DNA of 64,000 nucleotides from Udeniomyces pyricola (GCA_039545295.1 BCIK01000015.1:1-64000), one strand, 5' to 3'; positions 1-12,200 are shown, counted from the first letter of the stretch. Notes: generated by a model from the letters alone, not told the origin. Program-made: numbers and translations.

Positions 1-472
1 GGGCGAGGAGTTCCGGCGTCTTGTCGAGACCGAGTCCGAGTGTGGCGCAGTCGACGACGAGGCTGTCGAACCTGTTGACGTACTCCTGTGCTGACGATCC
101 CTCTTCCATACGTAGGTCGGTTGGACGGTTCAGAAGCATAAGCTTTCCTGGAGCGCCTTCGACCTTGTGCGATTGCTTGATCCGTTCCCAGGCGTCATGG
201 GCTAATGTGGCGTCCTGAATCGCAATGAGCTCCTTGTCCGACACGCTCATCTGGATCCGATGAAGGGCGAACTCGTTTCNCTTGTCCCAGTCCTCGATCG
301 CGTCCCCGTTGACGTCGTCGGTGGCGGCCTCAGGGCGTAGCTCCTGTCCGAGAATGATCTTCTTGCATCTGGCCTCTGACAGGGCGATCTGTATTCGGAT
401 GGCCCATGTGGCGTAGTTGCGCTCGTTAAGCTGGTCGATCCTGAAGAGGGACTTGTCAACCGATGAAGACAT
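1..472 (-). CDS. Ty1/copia-type retrotransposon Gag, N-terminal part (runs off left edge)
   Basis: An open frame of 157 codons begins with the ATG at 470-472 and is still open at position 1, so only the Gag N terminus is visible. The start resembles fungal and plant copia Gag (UBN2/DUF4219 type): the tract IDQLNERNYATWAIRIQIAL matches the usual 'L..NY..W....' opening, and a later 'AHDAWERIKQSH' segment fits the 'A..W..L...' repeat of the family. Gag packages element RNA in cytoplasmic particles. One codon contains the undetermined base at 280. No stop codon or frameshift is visible in this part, so the copy may be young. Protease, integrase and reverse transcriptase would lie beyond the left edge. 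The family call rests on pattern recognition only. Confidence 0.75.
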   Translation of the reverse strand, partial: MSSSVDKSLFRIDQLNERNYATWAIRIQIALSEARCKKIILGQELRPEAATDDVNGDAIEDWDKXNEFALHRIQMSVSDKELIAIQDATLAHDAWERIKQSHKVEGAPGKLMLLNRPTDLRMEEGSSAQEYVNRFDSLVVDCATLGLGLDKTPELLA

Positions 473-2200
473 TGTGGAAGGAGTGTGTACTGTGGCGAGA
501 GGAATGTGGCGGGTGGTGCTGACAACAAAATGACAACTCTCACTTGGGATGTAACATAGGCTTCATCTGGGTTGCTTCGCAGATTAGATTGTCGGAATCG
601 TCCTCTTGCCCAAAGCAGAACGCTGAGAATCGGAATGAGAAGTCAAGTAACACGTTCCATATCTTTGCTTACCGGCCCAGCAGGATCCAGATATAGGTCA
701 CCTGTATCATCTCATCATCCATACAGAGCGACACCGTTTATGTCATACATTTTGCTCTATCTTCAGAACTTCAATCAAGTGCGGCTGTTACTTGCGCCTT
801 GGCGAGCTTTGGATCTCATAAGGATGTAAAAGTGAAAGATTGAGGCTCGAGAGTGAAGCTGATCGAATGTAGATACGCTATGTGCGAGCATCGCTGTATC
901 TGATCGCTGAGACCATGCATGTGACAGATAAGTTTACACACTGCCATATAGGACACTAGCATGTCGCGATATGTGAAAGCCAGCAGTCCTGGAATCAAGT
1001 GGCAACCAGGGGGAACCGGAGGAGGCAATACATTGTCGGCGGCACAGTTGGGGTGGATCAGCTCCAGAAACTGGATGGCGGGCCGGAGCTAGTACAGAAT
1101 CCATAGCATTGACGAAAGCAGTGATGGTATTGCTGAACGGCACCGTCGAAGCACATGCAGCAGAAGCGACTATTGAATGTTACAGCGTTGTGCGTGCGCA
1201 TGAGACAGCTGGAGTGAAGAAGTCGCGAACATACATATAGTGGTCGCGAGTATGTGGTCGTCAAGATGCATGCACGGCTTGATCCAGGTGAGCTTGTCTG
1301 GAGTGCGAGGCGAGCAGGAGATGGCATAAGTGTTCGTGACCTGGCGAGGGAAGAGGGATATGCGTTGTGACTGTTCTGCGAGCATGAGGACTTTCAGCTG
1401 GACCAGTGTTTAGTACAGTAGAGGGGATTGAGGCGGAAGATGGCTGACAGGAGAGGGAATTAAGGTGGAAGACGGCATGAGGCCAGCAAGCAGCAAGGTT
1501 GTTTGACTTACGATCTGGCTCATGGACCCATGGGCTCATGGGCTCATGGGCTCAAGCAGTACTTTGGGAACTGACGAATCGATGGAACGCGTCAAGCGGC
1601 ACCTACAGATCCACAATTGATGTACAGCCAGGTAGTCGCGCGTGTGGCCTGGCCACGTCCCTCACAGTTTCCACCAGCCGCGCCTGCCGTTGGCTGACTT
1701 CGCTTGTACTTTGCCTCCACAGCCCACGATCACCAGCACCTCAGCTTTCGCCATCCCACGTTCAACTGTCGACAACACCACTGCTTCCTTAGCCTGGCTC
1801 ATTTGCCTGCTACTTCATCAACATTTCAACCCGTCTGACCGTCGAGCAGCTTACATACGTCATACCTGTATACTCCAGCGTGCCTCCAGGCCTCATTCAA
1901 CACAGCTAGCCTGCGACGATCTTGACCCTCACCCTACAATCTGCCCTGTACTCCTTATAAGCCAGCCTGATTCCTTGACAGTCACTCCGCTGCCGATCGC
2001 AAAGGTTTCCGATACCGATTGACAAGCGTTCTTGAACTTTTCTCTGATCCAGCTAGCGATGTGCGTCTCTGTCTTAGAAAGACTCTCCAGCTCTGTTCTC
2101 ATCACCTCCCATACTGACCTTCAGCGCGTACCGTTGCCCTTTCCATAACGTCTCTATCTCAAGTTCCACACCCATCAGATCACATCATCATCGAGATTTC
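473..2200. other. Upstream flank of the copia element and non-coding DNA
   Basis: An element running leftward should have its primer-binding site and 5' LTR here, just upstream of Gag. I could not fix the LTR ends because the second LTR is outside the window; a terminus near 550 or near 830 is possible. The short open frames on both strands show no recognisable protein. An 8-bp tandem repeat (unit ATGGGCTC, three copies) lies at 1530-1553. No gene is supported. Confidence 0.4.
1530..1553. repeat. Tandem repeat, 8-bp unit x3
   Basis: Three exact copies of ATGGGCTC follow a degenerate copy at 1522-1529. The repeat lies in non-coding DNA near the retroelement remains. Confidence 0.85.
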
Positions 2201-2226
2201 ATGTGGCCCCCCTCCTTTGTCCCTCT

Positions 2227-2250
2227 CNCCCCCCCCCTCCCCCCCCCCCT
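2227..2250. repeat. Poly-C tract containing an undetermined base
   Basis: A nearly pure run of C with single T interruptions includes the N at 2228. Such tracts are prone to polymerase slippage and assembly error, so the true length is uncertain. Confidence 0.8.
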
Positions 2251-3539
2251 TCCTTCATAGCTTTCCCTTTTCTCGCCTCTTATAGACCTTCGCTCGCGAT
2301 CCGGTCAACGCTCACGACATCGAGAAGCCGTCCTCCGTTGCTTCGACGTAGACATCGTCCGTCCGCTTTCTACGTCTGTTCATGCCTAAACAGGCCACGT
2401 CGGTCAACGAGTACCAAGCAAAGCCTACAAAGATCCTCCTGGCCATCAACGTCGTCAACGTGAAGACGAGCTCGCTCCAGAGTTCCTCGGAAGGAACTTG
2501 AGGACTATATCAAAGGGCCGCTTTCTCTTTCTTGCCGCCTTGTTCCCGTTCGAGGATCTCGTCCGCGTCTACTTTGCCCATGGACGCCATGAATGTTAGG
2601 CCAGGAACGTGGCCCATTCGTTCGACCATCCGCTATCATATGTTTGCCCCTGCTACGATGTTGCTTTCACTCTCATTCTGTCCATCTGGTTCTTGGCAGC
2701 CACACTTAACCTCATCCGGCTCGACTATCTCTTCCCTCGCTCTCAGTAAGCGTAAAGCTGAGAGAGGCTCTAAATAGGGCTCGGAGACTACTTTGCTTGT
2801 CATCAGGTTGGAGTCTTCAGGTCAGACCGTCCCAGCGTTCAATCATCATCTCGATCATGAAGGGTCTCTTCGCCCGATGTACGTCTGCGGACGACCCTTA
2901 GCCTGCACTCACTGACCCCTCTTCCGACCTCACGGTCTTCATTCCTTCGTCTTCTTCCCTCTCCCTTTACCTTGGTTCTCACTGTTTTCTGATTCGTCCC
3001 CCTCGGCAACATCTATGAGTCATGCTTCTTCCCGTCTTCTGCTACTTGCAAAAAAAAAGAAGGTCAACATCGACCCCTCGATCTTTGGCTTGTCACGGAC
3101 TTTCTGAACACGTCGCGTCATTTACTCAGCATTTGCCTTCTCGACCTCACTCATGACCTCTGAAACAGCCGGTCTCCATATTTTCTTACTGTGTGCAAGC
3201 CATGAACTCACGGATTTCCAAGGTGGCCACTGTCTGTACCTATCACAGATGCTATTTCCGTATACCGCGTGCCTTGCTGAACCAGCTTCTCTCAACTAGA
3301 TAACCATGACATGTCTTCCTCTCCAAACGTCTGTTTCAATGGATTTCGCCAAAGTATGAAAGGGTATACCACAAGACTCTTGCCGTCCAGCTTTATTTCT
3401 AGTAACCTTACGATCAATCTATCTCGACTGTTAAAAGCAAGCCCCCCTTCCCCCCTTTCCTTCTCCCTACCGCCATGTACACTCACTTTCCCCGCTCGAG
3501 CTTGATGCTTCACGAGAACAATCTCGCAACTCACTTCAT

Positions 3540-4400
3540 ACATGGGTCATCAAGCCCATCACCTCCCCCGCTGATGATCCCATTCTGTTTGTCAAGAAGG
3601 CTGACGGGTTGCTCAGGCTTTACGTGAACTATCATGGCATCAACGCGATGATCGTCAAGAGTCCTTACCCACTAAATTTGATTCTCAAACATATGACAGG
3701 TTGATCAAATCGAAACAATCCTCGAGGTTCGAGCTCGGTGGAGCCTACGATCTCGTACGTAATGTCGAAGGGGAAGAGTGGAAGACTGCTTTCCGTTGCC
3801 GTTACGGCCACTTCCAGTACTAGGTCATGCCTTTCATTGTTTGCAACACTCTTGTTTTTTTCCGTTCTCTATGAGCGACTCTCTTTGCCAGTGAGCCGAG
3901 ACTCCGGTGATCTTCCAACGTCATCCTGTTCTTCCAACGCATCAAACCCGAACTCACGAGACACATGCTAGAAGCACTCGAAAAACACTTCGCCATCAAA
4001 CTTCGGCATCAGCCCAAAAAGTACTAATTCTACCAGGATGAGGATTACCTCATTGTCTATCTCAATGGCGCTTATGGTATCATTTCAACACGGATTGGGC
4101 GCAGGTAAAGATTGTCATAGATTGGCTCCATTCTCGCTCCATTTGTGCAGTGCAGAAGTTCTTGAAATTTGCAAGCCTCTATCGCAGGTTGATAAATCTG
4201 TTCTCTCAAATCGCCGCTCTCACGTAGGTCCCGCACCAGGTCCCAACACACTTAACAAGTTCAAAGATTCCTCCAGAAGTTCCCAACCACCCAACTCTGA
4301 GTCAAGCCCGAGAGGTGATCCTACCAAGATGTGGTCGGTCTTCACTGTCATGACGTGGGTTTCCACGGTGTCAAGATGGACCCGGCGAATGTGAAGACTT
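3540..4400 (+). mobile_element. Ty3/gypsy retrotransposon relic (reverse transcriptase and connection region)
   Basis: Conceptual translation gives scattered but ordered fragments of a Ty3/gypsy polymerase. Near 3565-3700 a frame reads like the first RT blocks (ILFVKKADGLLRL, then VNYHGINAM for the family's 'DYRGLN'). At 3728-3840 comes the 'GAYDLVR...EEWKTAFRCRYGHFQY' block, ended by a stop. At about 3960-4060 lie LEALEKH...KLRHQPKKY and FYQDE. At about 4090-4230 comes the post-RT segment AVQKFLKFASLYRR. Stops and frame changes between blocks, and loss of the catalytic YVDD-like block, make it clearly dead. The later GVKMDP-like fragment near 4370 appears out of its normal order, which suggests internal rearrangement. 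No LTRs, protease or integrase were recognised. Confidence 0.82.
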
Positions 4401-6024
4401 CACCGAATTGGTCCCCCTATCCTTCAGCACCCTTCTCACGGCCAAATCAGCGTGATCGCCATAACAATCGGCTTGAAGATCATCCTTGATGAAGCTGGAA
4501 GCGAGTTCAGACTCAAGGAACGCATCCATAGCTCGCTAACGATAAGAAGACCAGCCGTCTTCCGGCTCGAGCCAGTTATTTCACCTTAGTTATATGCTCA
4601 TGATTGATCCCCACATCTTCATTCCTATCCTTCGTCTTCCTAACTCCTAGCGCCACCTCACCGCGTCTTCTCCTTTCGCAACCTTGCATATATACCATCG
4701 CACCTGTGTATAGTTTCAACTTCCCACCTGGAATCTTTTACTCGAGACTATGATATCTTACACTACCTCGTACCTTATTGTTCTCTATACTGGAAGACCT
4801 CTAGCTTCCTACGCCTACCCTTGAACCTCTCCTGAGTCCACCGGTGTGAGCCTACCTTAGACAAACGCTGAGCGCTCCCCGACCGTTGACCTGATGAAAG
4901 CTTCCGACTTTTTCCTCGGTCCTTCTACCCCGAAAACTCCCTGAACATCGACACGTAACATCAGCCATTGCAGACTTGTCAGTGTGCTCAACTTTCCGTC
5001 AAGCTCGCTCATCTAGAATATGTTTGGACCCCTTGTCGAGCCAGCTCACCAAGACTTAGAGCTCTGACGGTCGCAGATCAGATAACTTTTGGTTGTGAAT
5101 GTCTTTCTCATCATATAATATATCTTTTCTCCTGCCATATTGGCGTTTCCTCCCTTGTCTCGCCACACATCCTCTTTCAATATAATCGTCGTCTGCCAAT
5201 CACTTCTTCGTTTAGTCTGACTGTATCGCATCGATCCCACGAAAAGCATGAATGCAATGCTTCATCGATTCGGACTCATGTGTGGGAACAGGCCGTCGTG
5301 GGTGAGAACAGGTTTGCAGTCGTGCTGAGCAGTAAGGCAGTAAAGTGAGTGGTTGATTCAAAACAGGTACAACTCTATCGAAAAGACTGGTGTGTATAGC
5401 AATCGAAAGACCATCGATTCAGCACAACCGTACTCGTGCGGACGAGCCGTGTGTGATCGAGTCAAGTCGGTGGCAAGGACGATTGGCCAGCGTCCAACGC
5501 GTCATGGGAGAGTGGCCATCCCACGGGGAACAGTTACGGGATATAGGCGTTAGGAAACAATCGCGTTATTCTTCTCGTAGCGCTGAATGAAGTGAGAGAA
5601 AGGAAGGCCAAGAAGTCGGATACCAGGGACGAGATGAGCCAGGACAAGACGGACCTTGACGGAGGTGAAGAGGAAAGCAGGGTCGTATCGACAGAGGGCA
5701 AACGTAAGCTCGCCCAGACACTTTTGAAGGTCGGCCTAAGGCAGATGTCAGCATCGATCAGTACTGAGTCAGAGAATGTTGAGACAGCAGCCCAATTGCG
5801 AGGGCAAACATCGCAAGCTATCTTATTACAATCCAAGTCTCGACATCGGCCCTGAAAACCCTCCCACGTCCCGTCATCCGTCCGAGGTCGCCAATCCAGG
5901 CCCACAGCAGCCATGCCTCTCGAGAGACATATCATTCCTCCACCAAGGGACGCAAGGCTGGACCCAGCACCTGCTCCAGCATCCAAGGCTCTCGACTCAC
6001 CAAGCTCGACGCGCTCTTGACAAG
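4400..6024. other. Region without a supported gene
   Basis: Only short, overlapping frames occur on both strands. A minus-strand frame of 150 codons (5534-5986) and a plus-strand charged frame of 87 codons (5592-5855) overlap each other, and neither resembles a known family. The plus frame is hydrophilic and Lys/Glu-rich and could be an exon remnant. I see no splice-supported gene model here. Confidence 0.4.
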
Positions 6025-6917
6025 TTACTCGGCGAGTAAGTGATGACCCACATCGTGTAGGCTATGGCTGGGGGCAGGATTGTTGGCAAGGACCACGACA
6101 TGAGAGGCCTGAACGTTCTTGGAAATCGACTTGACGAGTTTACCGAAGGCGCAGACCCAGGCTCAGGGAATGGAGCATGGCGAGGGGGGTCTGGAAGTGA
6201 ACGTCAAAGTTTAGGATCAGGATGAGATATCCAAAGTCAGACTCCAAACGGCGTTTTCATTCGGCCATGCAAGAACTGAAGCCCATCCACAAAACAGGGC
6301 ACTCACGGGAAGGCAGAGAATTCCAGGCCGACATGAAGTCCCCCTCCCGCACCTTCGCGGTCCTCACCTTCATCTTCTTCACCACGTCAACCTCGGCCAT
6401 TTCGCCTTCCTCGAAAGATTTCCGGTTCACGAACTGGGCGTCGACGATGGTCTTGGCGAGCGAGTCAAAGGTGCCCGTCTCGGTGCGGAGCGCGTCGATA
6501 TCTCTGGGTGAGCCTTTGATGGTAAGCTTGATCACAACGTCCGCCCGAGTCTGCTCCTGTGTACGAGAAGAACCACACTGGAGGTTGTCTACACAAGCGT
6601 TTGTCAGTCATCCGAGCATCAGCAACAAAATGCAGTACACAACGCACGAAACTTGTATACGTACTTGACAAGCAGATCGCAGCGACCCAACCTTTCTCAT
6701 CTCAACCTTCTTTCCTTCGAAGTGACAGATCCGGCACTTCTTGTTGGCCGTGATGCTCGTGCTGCTGACGGTGTCAAGTAAGTGGCCAACATGATCTTCG
6801 TGCTGAATCTGAGGTACACCTGCGATGACACTGGGTGTGTCTCTTGCAGACCCGGGAGCCCGGATTCATGAGATGAATGGCGGATGTCCGGTGATACTCT
6901 GCTGCCGAGCGGGTCAT
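6025..6917 (-). CDS. Unrecognised small Cys-rich protein (191 aa model)
   Basis: A four-exon model keeps frame: 6820..6917, 6692..6761, 6307..6577, 6025..6161 (complement). Exons 1-3 are joined by GT..AG introns in matching phase and look coding. Residues 18-60 carry a zinc-ribbon-like set of cysteines and histidines (SRVCKRH, QCHR, CRICHFEGKK, then RKCGSS). A charged segment follows, with VNRKSFEEGEMAEVDVVKKM. The last exon uses a weaker GAG acceptor; an alternative acceptor at about 6185 would give a different C terminus. I do not recognise the family. The gene is divergent from COX15 with about 306 bp between starts, so the two may share a promoter. Confidence 0.55.
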
Positions 6918-7223
6918 GATGCATGCATGATGGCCGTAGTTCCGATGCTTATTGCATCGACGCTTCTTGTTTGAGATGCAGAAGATGCGGTGGTGCATCT
7001 GGCGCAATCCCGTCTGTTTTCTATTATATTTGTTCTTTGATGATCCAATGAATTAGGAGATATCGGAATTTTGTTGTTATCTGTTTTATATGGAAGTGAA
7101 AGGAGATCGATCAAGTCGTCTCGCACTGGAATCTGAATCGGCTCGATCCAGCCAGTCCCACCACCACTTTGGCAGTCTACCCTCTTCCTTCTCCACCTCG
7201 TCATCCCTTCCCTCCCCCTTCCC

Positions 7224-9237
7224 ATGGCTAGCCCAGTTCCACTGCTTCGGGGCCTCTTAAGACCCTGCTCTCGGAGCTCTAGCTCAGTCTCATCACACCT
7301 CACCCGCGCTCACGTGACACTCACCCATGGTCGCCCTGTCTACCGATATCCTTTGGCTCGACCTTCTTCCTTCCCCCCTTCTCTCATTCGAGAGCTCGCT
7401 TCCTCCCTCAAGCCTCTGCAACAGTCATCTTCACATCTATCCTCGTCAAACGCTTTTCCTCATCCACAAACGCCTGACGACTATGAACTTTCCACCCGAT
7501 CGTCGTCCACCTCTACAGATGCTTCATCAACAGACCCCTCTGGCTCTTCGTCTCGACACCCTCACCCTGACCTGTCGACGCCCGCAGTGGCTCGATGGCT
7601 TTACTTTACCTCCTTCCTTACCTTCTCCATCGTCGTCGTTGGTGGCTTGACTCGATTGACCGAGTCTGGTCTCAGTATCACCGAGTGGAAGCCTGTCAAA
7701 GGAATGATGCCACCACGGGGGCCAGCTGAGTGGGAGCAGGAATTTGCGAAATACAGGGACAGCGAGGAAGGCAGAATGTACGTATAAGCCGAACCATTCC
7801 ACGACTTCAGTCCAGTCATGGGTGTAATGCGGGATCAGTCGAATCATGTTCCTAACGAGCGCTATCGGTATCATGGTGGTCGCCTCTAATTGTTCGTCGC
7901 ATTTAGCATGAATGCTCAGATCTCTCTCGAGGACTTCAAGTTCATCTTTTACATGGAGTGGGCTCACCGAAATCTCGGTCGTTTGATTGGAGTTACGTTC
8001 GTTCTCCCGGCCGTATACTTTGCTTCACGGGGTCGGCTTGCTCCACGAGATAAGCTCAAGGTCTTCGCCCTTGCCGGTGGCATTGGTTTCCAGGTATGTT
8101 GATCGTTTTGAATCCTATCCTATTGTCAACGTCAAGTACTTAGCTAATCCCGCATCGTCGCAGGGTTTCCTTGGATGGTACATGGTCTCTTCCGGCCTGG
8201 ACGCAGAGCATCTTTCGGCGCGAGACAACAGCATCCCTCGTGTCTCGCAATACCGACTCGCAGCCCATTTGGGGGCCGCACTCGTTCTTTATGTCGGCAT
8301 GATCCACACTGCTATGACCATCAATCGCGAATGGCGATATGCACACAATTCAACCGAGCTCGGCTATCAAGTTGGGATCCAAGGGACCAAGGTCAACAAC
8401 CTCCGCCGTGGCGTCTGGTCCATTGCTGCTATTCTTCTTCTCACTGCTGTTTCGGGTGAGCTCTGCTGATACTTGCTCCCTTCTTGTATCATCGCTTCTC
8501 TATTTTCGAAATATGTAATTCTTTAACTAACGATGCGCCCGTATTCTCTTCAATTGATCAATTTACGACTACCAGGCGCCTTCGTAGCGGGGCTCGACGC
8601 GGGACTGATCTACAACGAATTTCCGCAGATGGGTGAATCAATCGTTCCTCCTTTGCCTGAACTTTACAACCCTGCAAGATACGCTCGTCTCGCGGACAAG
8701 TCGGATGGATGGTGGCGAAACATGCTTGAGAACCCCACTACAGTTCAATTTGACCATCGGGTACTTGTGCGTGGTCTTCCTCTCTCTTCCTCTCTCTTCC
8801 TCTCTCTTCCTCTCAATCTCATGGTCGTTTTACACATCTTACTTACCACTTTTGCGATACCTGATGCACATCAGGCTACTACCACGGCTCTGTGCATCCT
8901 TGGTCTTACCTCTCTTGTCCACTCCCCTATTCTCCGCACCGCGCTTGGCAAGCGAGTCCGACGCTTTGCTACACTTGCTGGCTTGACCGTCATCTGTCAA
9001 GTGACGCTCGGCATCACCACTTTACTCTACCTTGTGCCAACCCCTCTTGCGGCTGCCCATCAAGCCGGTAGCGTTGTTCTCTTGACTGCTATGACGGGTC
9101 TTGCTGTTAGTTTAAGACGACCTAGCTCAGCTGCGCAGCTGTTGAGGCGATCATTCATCGAGGCCTCGGCCAAGGCTGGAGGCGGAAAGCAGAAGCCGTT
9201 GGTCTCTTCGCCTTCACATGCTCGCTCAACCAGTTAA
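7224..9237 (+). CDS. COX15: Haem A synthase (cytochrome c oxidase assembly protein Cox15)
   Basis: Cox15 converts haem O to haem A in the mitochondrial inner membrane, a prerequisite for cytochrome c oxidase. Five exons: 7224..7777, 7907..8093, 8164..8455, 8576..8766, 8875..9237, giving 528 aa with all phases consistent. The first ~115 residues are Ser/Arg-rich, as expected of a mitochondrial presequence. Family blocks appear in order: [19 protein letters not shown], the [13 protein letters not shown] haem-ligand histidine block, [34 protein letters not shown], the QFDHRVL histidine block, and [14 protein letters not shown]. Intron 4 (8767-8874) holds a 10-bp tandem repeat, contains no stop and is a multiple of three; the spliced form aligns better with the family. 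The stop lies only 48 bp from the convergent GEM1 stop. Confidence 0.96.
8774..8817 (+). repeat. Pyrimidine tandem repeat inside COX15 intron 4
   Basis: About four copies of a 10-bp unit (CTTCCTCTCT) make up much of the intron just after its GTGCGT donor. Copy number could vary without touching the spliced message. Confidence 0.9.
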
Positions 9238-9285
9238 TAGATGTTGCTTTGCTAGCTGGATGTTTCCGAAGCTTGATCATCGTCA

Positions 9286-12200
9286 TCATGATTCTCCGCG
9301 CACGGCTGAGAGCCCCTTGGCGACCCATCGCCATAGCTGAGATGTTGCGGAGCTTCCACGATAGGACCGGAATGTGAAAAAGGTACCAGCGATAAGCGAA
9401 CCGATGCAGGCAAAGATCAATGGCCCTCGGATCAGGCTTGCCAAAGCTGATTTGGGTACTACCGGGATTGCGGAAGTGCTGTGTCAGAGAGATGACCCGA
9501 AGATGATAAGAAGGTGAGCAAAGGACAAGACACTGAGGAACCGAAAAAAACATGAAATGTCGACTTACGGGAAGATGGCGGCTCGGCAGATCGCAGACTG
9601 GAAGTTGACAAAGTGTTTGTTCAGGGAAAGATATGGTCAGAAACGAGGTTCAGCAAGACAGAGCTCTCAAGACCAAAACCTCATAAACACAAATAATGAA
9701 ACTAACCCAGACATCGGCCGTTTGCCCTATCAAGAAGAGTGAAAAGCATAGAAAAGAGACGACAAAGACAAGTAAGCGCGACGAACAAACCAGACAACGT
9801 TGAGCCGATAAACATCGTTGGTTCGACTAACGAACCTTGCTTGACCGATACTGAGATAGGTACGGGCAAGCCTAGCCGCTTGCAGTAAGCGTCTGGTTGA
9901 CACTCGTGTCGTTGCTGAGCCAAGTCGAGATCAGACTTGGTCGCAACAAAAACCGATGGCAGCGAGCTAAGGAGGCGATATTGTTGCTGAATCATGATCA
10001 GAAGATAAGGATACAGGTTAGATTCAGGTTTTCTCTTCAACGTTTTAGTTCAACGGTGATTATTTGGCAGCGAGAATGCACCCTTATTTGGTGCAGTAGT
10101 GAAAGCCTTATATCTCAAGGACGAAAAGGGAAGACTGACTCTGAGATTGGAGATATAGCTGAACGAGTTGGTATCACTGGAGTCATGCACTGTGACAAGC
10201 ATCACATCATTAGTATGAGGTGACAGACCAGACAACTCGCACTTTGTGTTCCACCCTGCTTGAACAGAAGGCGCATCAGCTTACCATAGACGATAACATC
10301 GGCGAGCTCTAGAGTCTTGGAGCTTCTCAGAACTTCCGACTCGTACTTTGACCCAAACTCTTGAAGCTAGTTTGCCAAGCGGCAGATACAAACGCGAAGG
10401 AATCAGACGAGGAGACCGGAAGCGAAAATCGGTAGATGACAGTATTCACGCCGACGTACCACAAGGTATTTCTCTCCACCTCCTCTTTCGACCGAGTTCA
10501 CCACGGCAAGGCCCGCCTGTGTGGGGTCCCATTCGTCGGTGTACGTTTTGCGCACAAAATTTCTGAGTAACGAGGTCTTGCCACTTCCAGCGGAGCCAAC
10601 GACGTAAATAAGAAAGACATTGCGGGTCGTCTTGCCTGCCCTTCGATCAGCACTTCGGGGTCGCGTCACAGAAAGGGCAGTGGTCGTTGAGCGAGGTTGA
10701 GAAGGAATAGAAGAATAGCCAAGGTAGCAGAGATATGCCAGAGTGTTTCGATAATCGAGGAGAGTAGATAGACTGCCAACAAAGATCCGCATCGCATGTC
10801 AGGTTGAACTCAAAAGGGCGAGATGGAGATCGTAGACGAGTAACTTACCTCCATTGAGCTAGCCACTACAAGTTACAGAACGGAACAAAAGAGAACAGGT
10901 AATGAAACAAATATCAAAGAGGTTAACGTGTCTCTTGCCGATAAGAAGGCCAGCATATGTCCAGATACAGAGATGTAAATGATTTACCCCTTGAAGAGTG
11001 ACTTTGCCATCTGCGGTAAGGGTTCCATCCGGGAATCCTTGTGCTACCCAGGGATTGCCGGGTGAAGTAGAAAACAGCTCCATGAGCTCGGACTCAGACA
11101 GGGCACCGTCCGCATCCTGACAGATCATCGAGATAAATATAATCAGTTGGAGCCCCAAGCTATTCACAATCCCTCTTTGACATCGACAAGTGGGACATAC
11201 TCGATCATGCAACTCGAACAACAAGGTCAAGAACTCGTAGCCGTTTGGGCTTAGCTCAACAGAGCAGCCATAAGGAACATCCAGTCTAAGAGATGAGAGG
11301 CAATCAGACTTCAATTAATAATTTGAAGGGATGCTGAAAGTGGCAAACGAGATCAAGAATGTTTTGACATACTTCGGACGCAGTACCTGCTCCTTTAGCT
11401 CTAGGTCCTCACCGTAGCCGAACGCCCCCAAAACAGTCCAGACAGTGTCGACTCTTCCTTGCTGTATGAAACGGGCATGCATAGACTCCATCCCTGCTCG
11501 GACAAATCGCGAGAGAGAGTTAGATCGGATGGAAACAGGCAAATATGCGGTTCGGCCATGTCCTCAATCCGGCATGGGGCTCACCTTGTTCAGTGATACC
11601 CGGTGGATCGAGCGAAACGTTGAGAGGATCTTGAGCTGATAGCGTGCGGAAGATACCCTCAATCTCTTGTAGCTGTAGTGGAGATGAAAAGCATTTTCTC
11701 TTGAAAAGATGAAAAAAACGGGTTGAACAGGGCACGCGGGATACCGTCTCACGTAGTTGGGCCAGAAAAGATTGAGGATGGACCCTCACCTGGAAATCAT
11801 TGAGCTCGGCAGCATCTAAAACACCATCTTTGCCGACATCGCAGAGCTTGAATATTCTTCGCAAGGCGGCTAAGCATTGGGGTTTCAACATCTGGCGAGT
11901 TGTCAAGCCAGGGGAAGCATTGAACGGTTGAGATTAACCTGTATCAAGAAGCAATGACTAACCAGACAAGACTGACACTCACATGTTCTGTAAACAAGTC
12001 AGAATAGAGTGGTGAGCACTTGAGCTGTATGATCTGATCATATGTGCAGCTGGAATATCATGAAGCCGCACCTCTCGAATCGTAAAGCGGAGCTAGGGGA
12101 TAGCAGACAGCCTTGAGCGCAAAAAAGATACCCTCAGTCACATTCAAGCACATTCGTGCAGAACATTCAACGCATGTTTCGACTTCCTGGTAAAATTGGT

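Noticed and set aside
3037..3075. Poly-A run as a possible LINE tail
   Set aside because: Only nine A in a row, with no recognisable coding sequence upstream and no duplication.
5534..5986. Minus-strand open frame of 150 codons
   Set aside because: Low-complexity composition, no family resemblance, overlapped by an equally open plus frame; no splice-supported neighbours.
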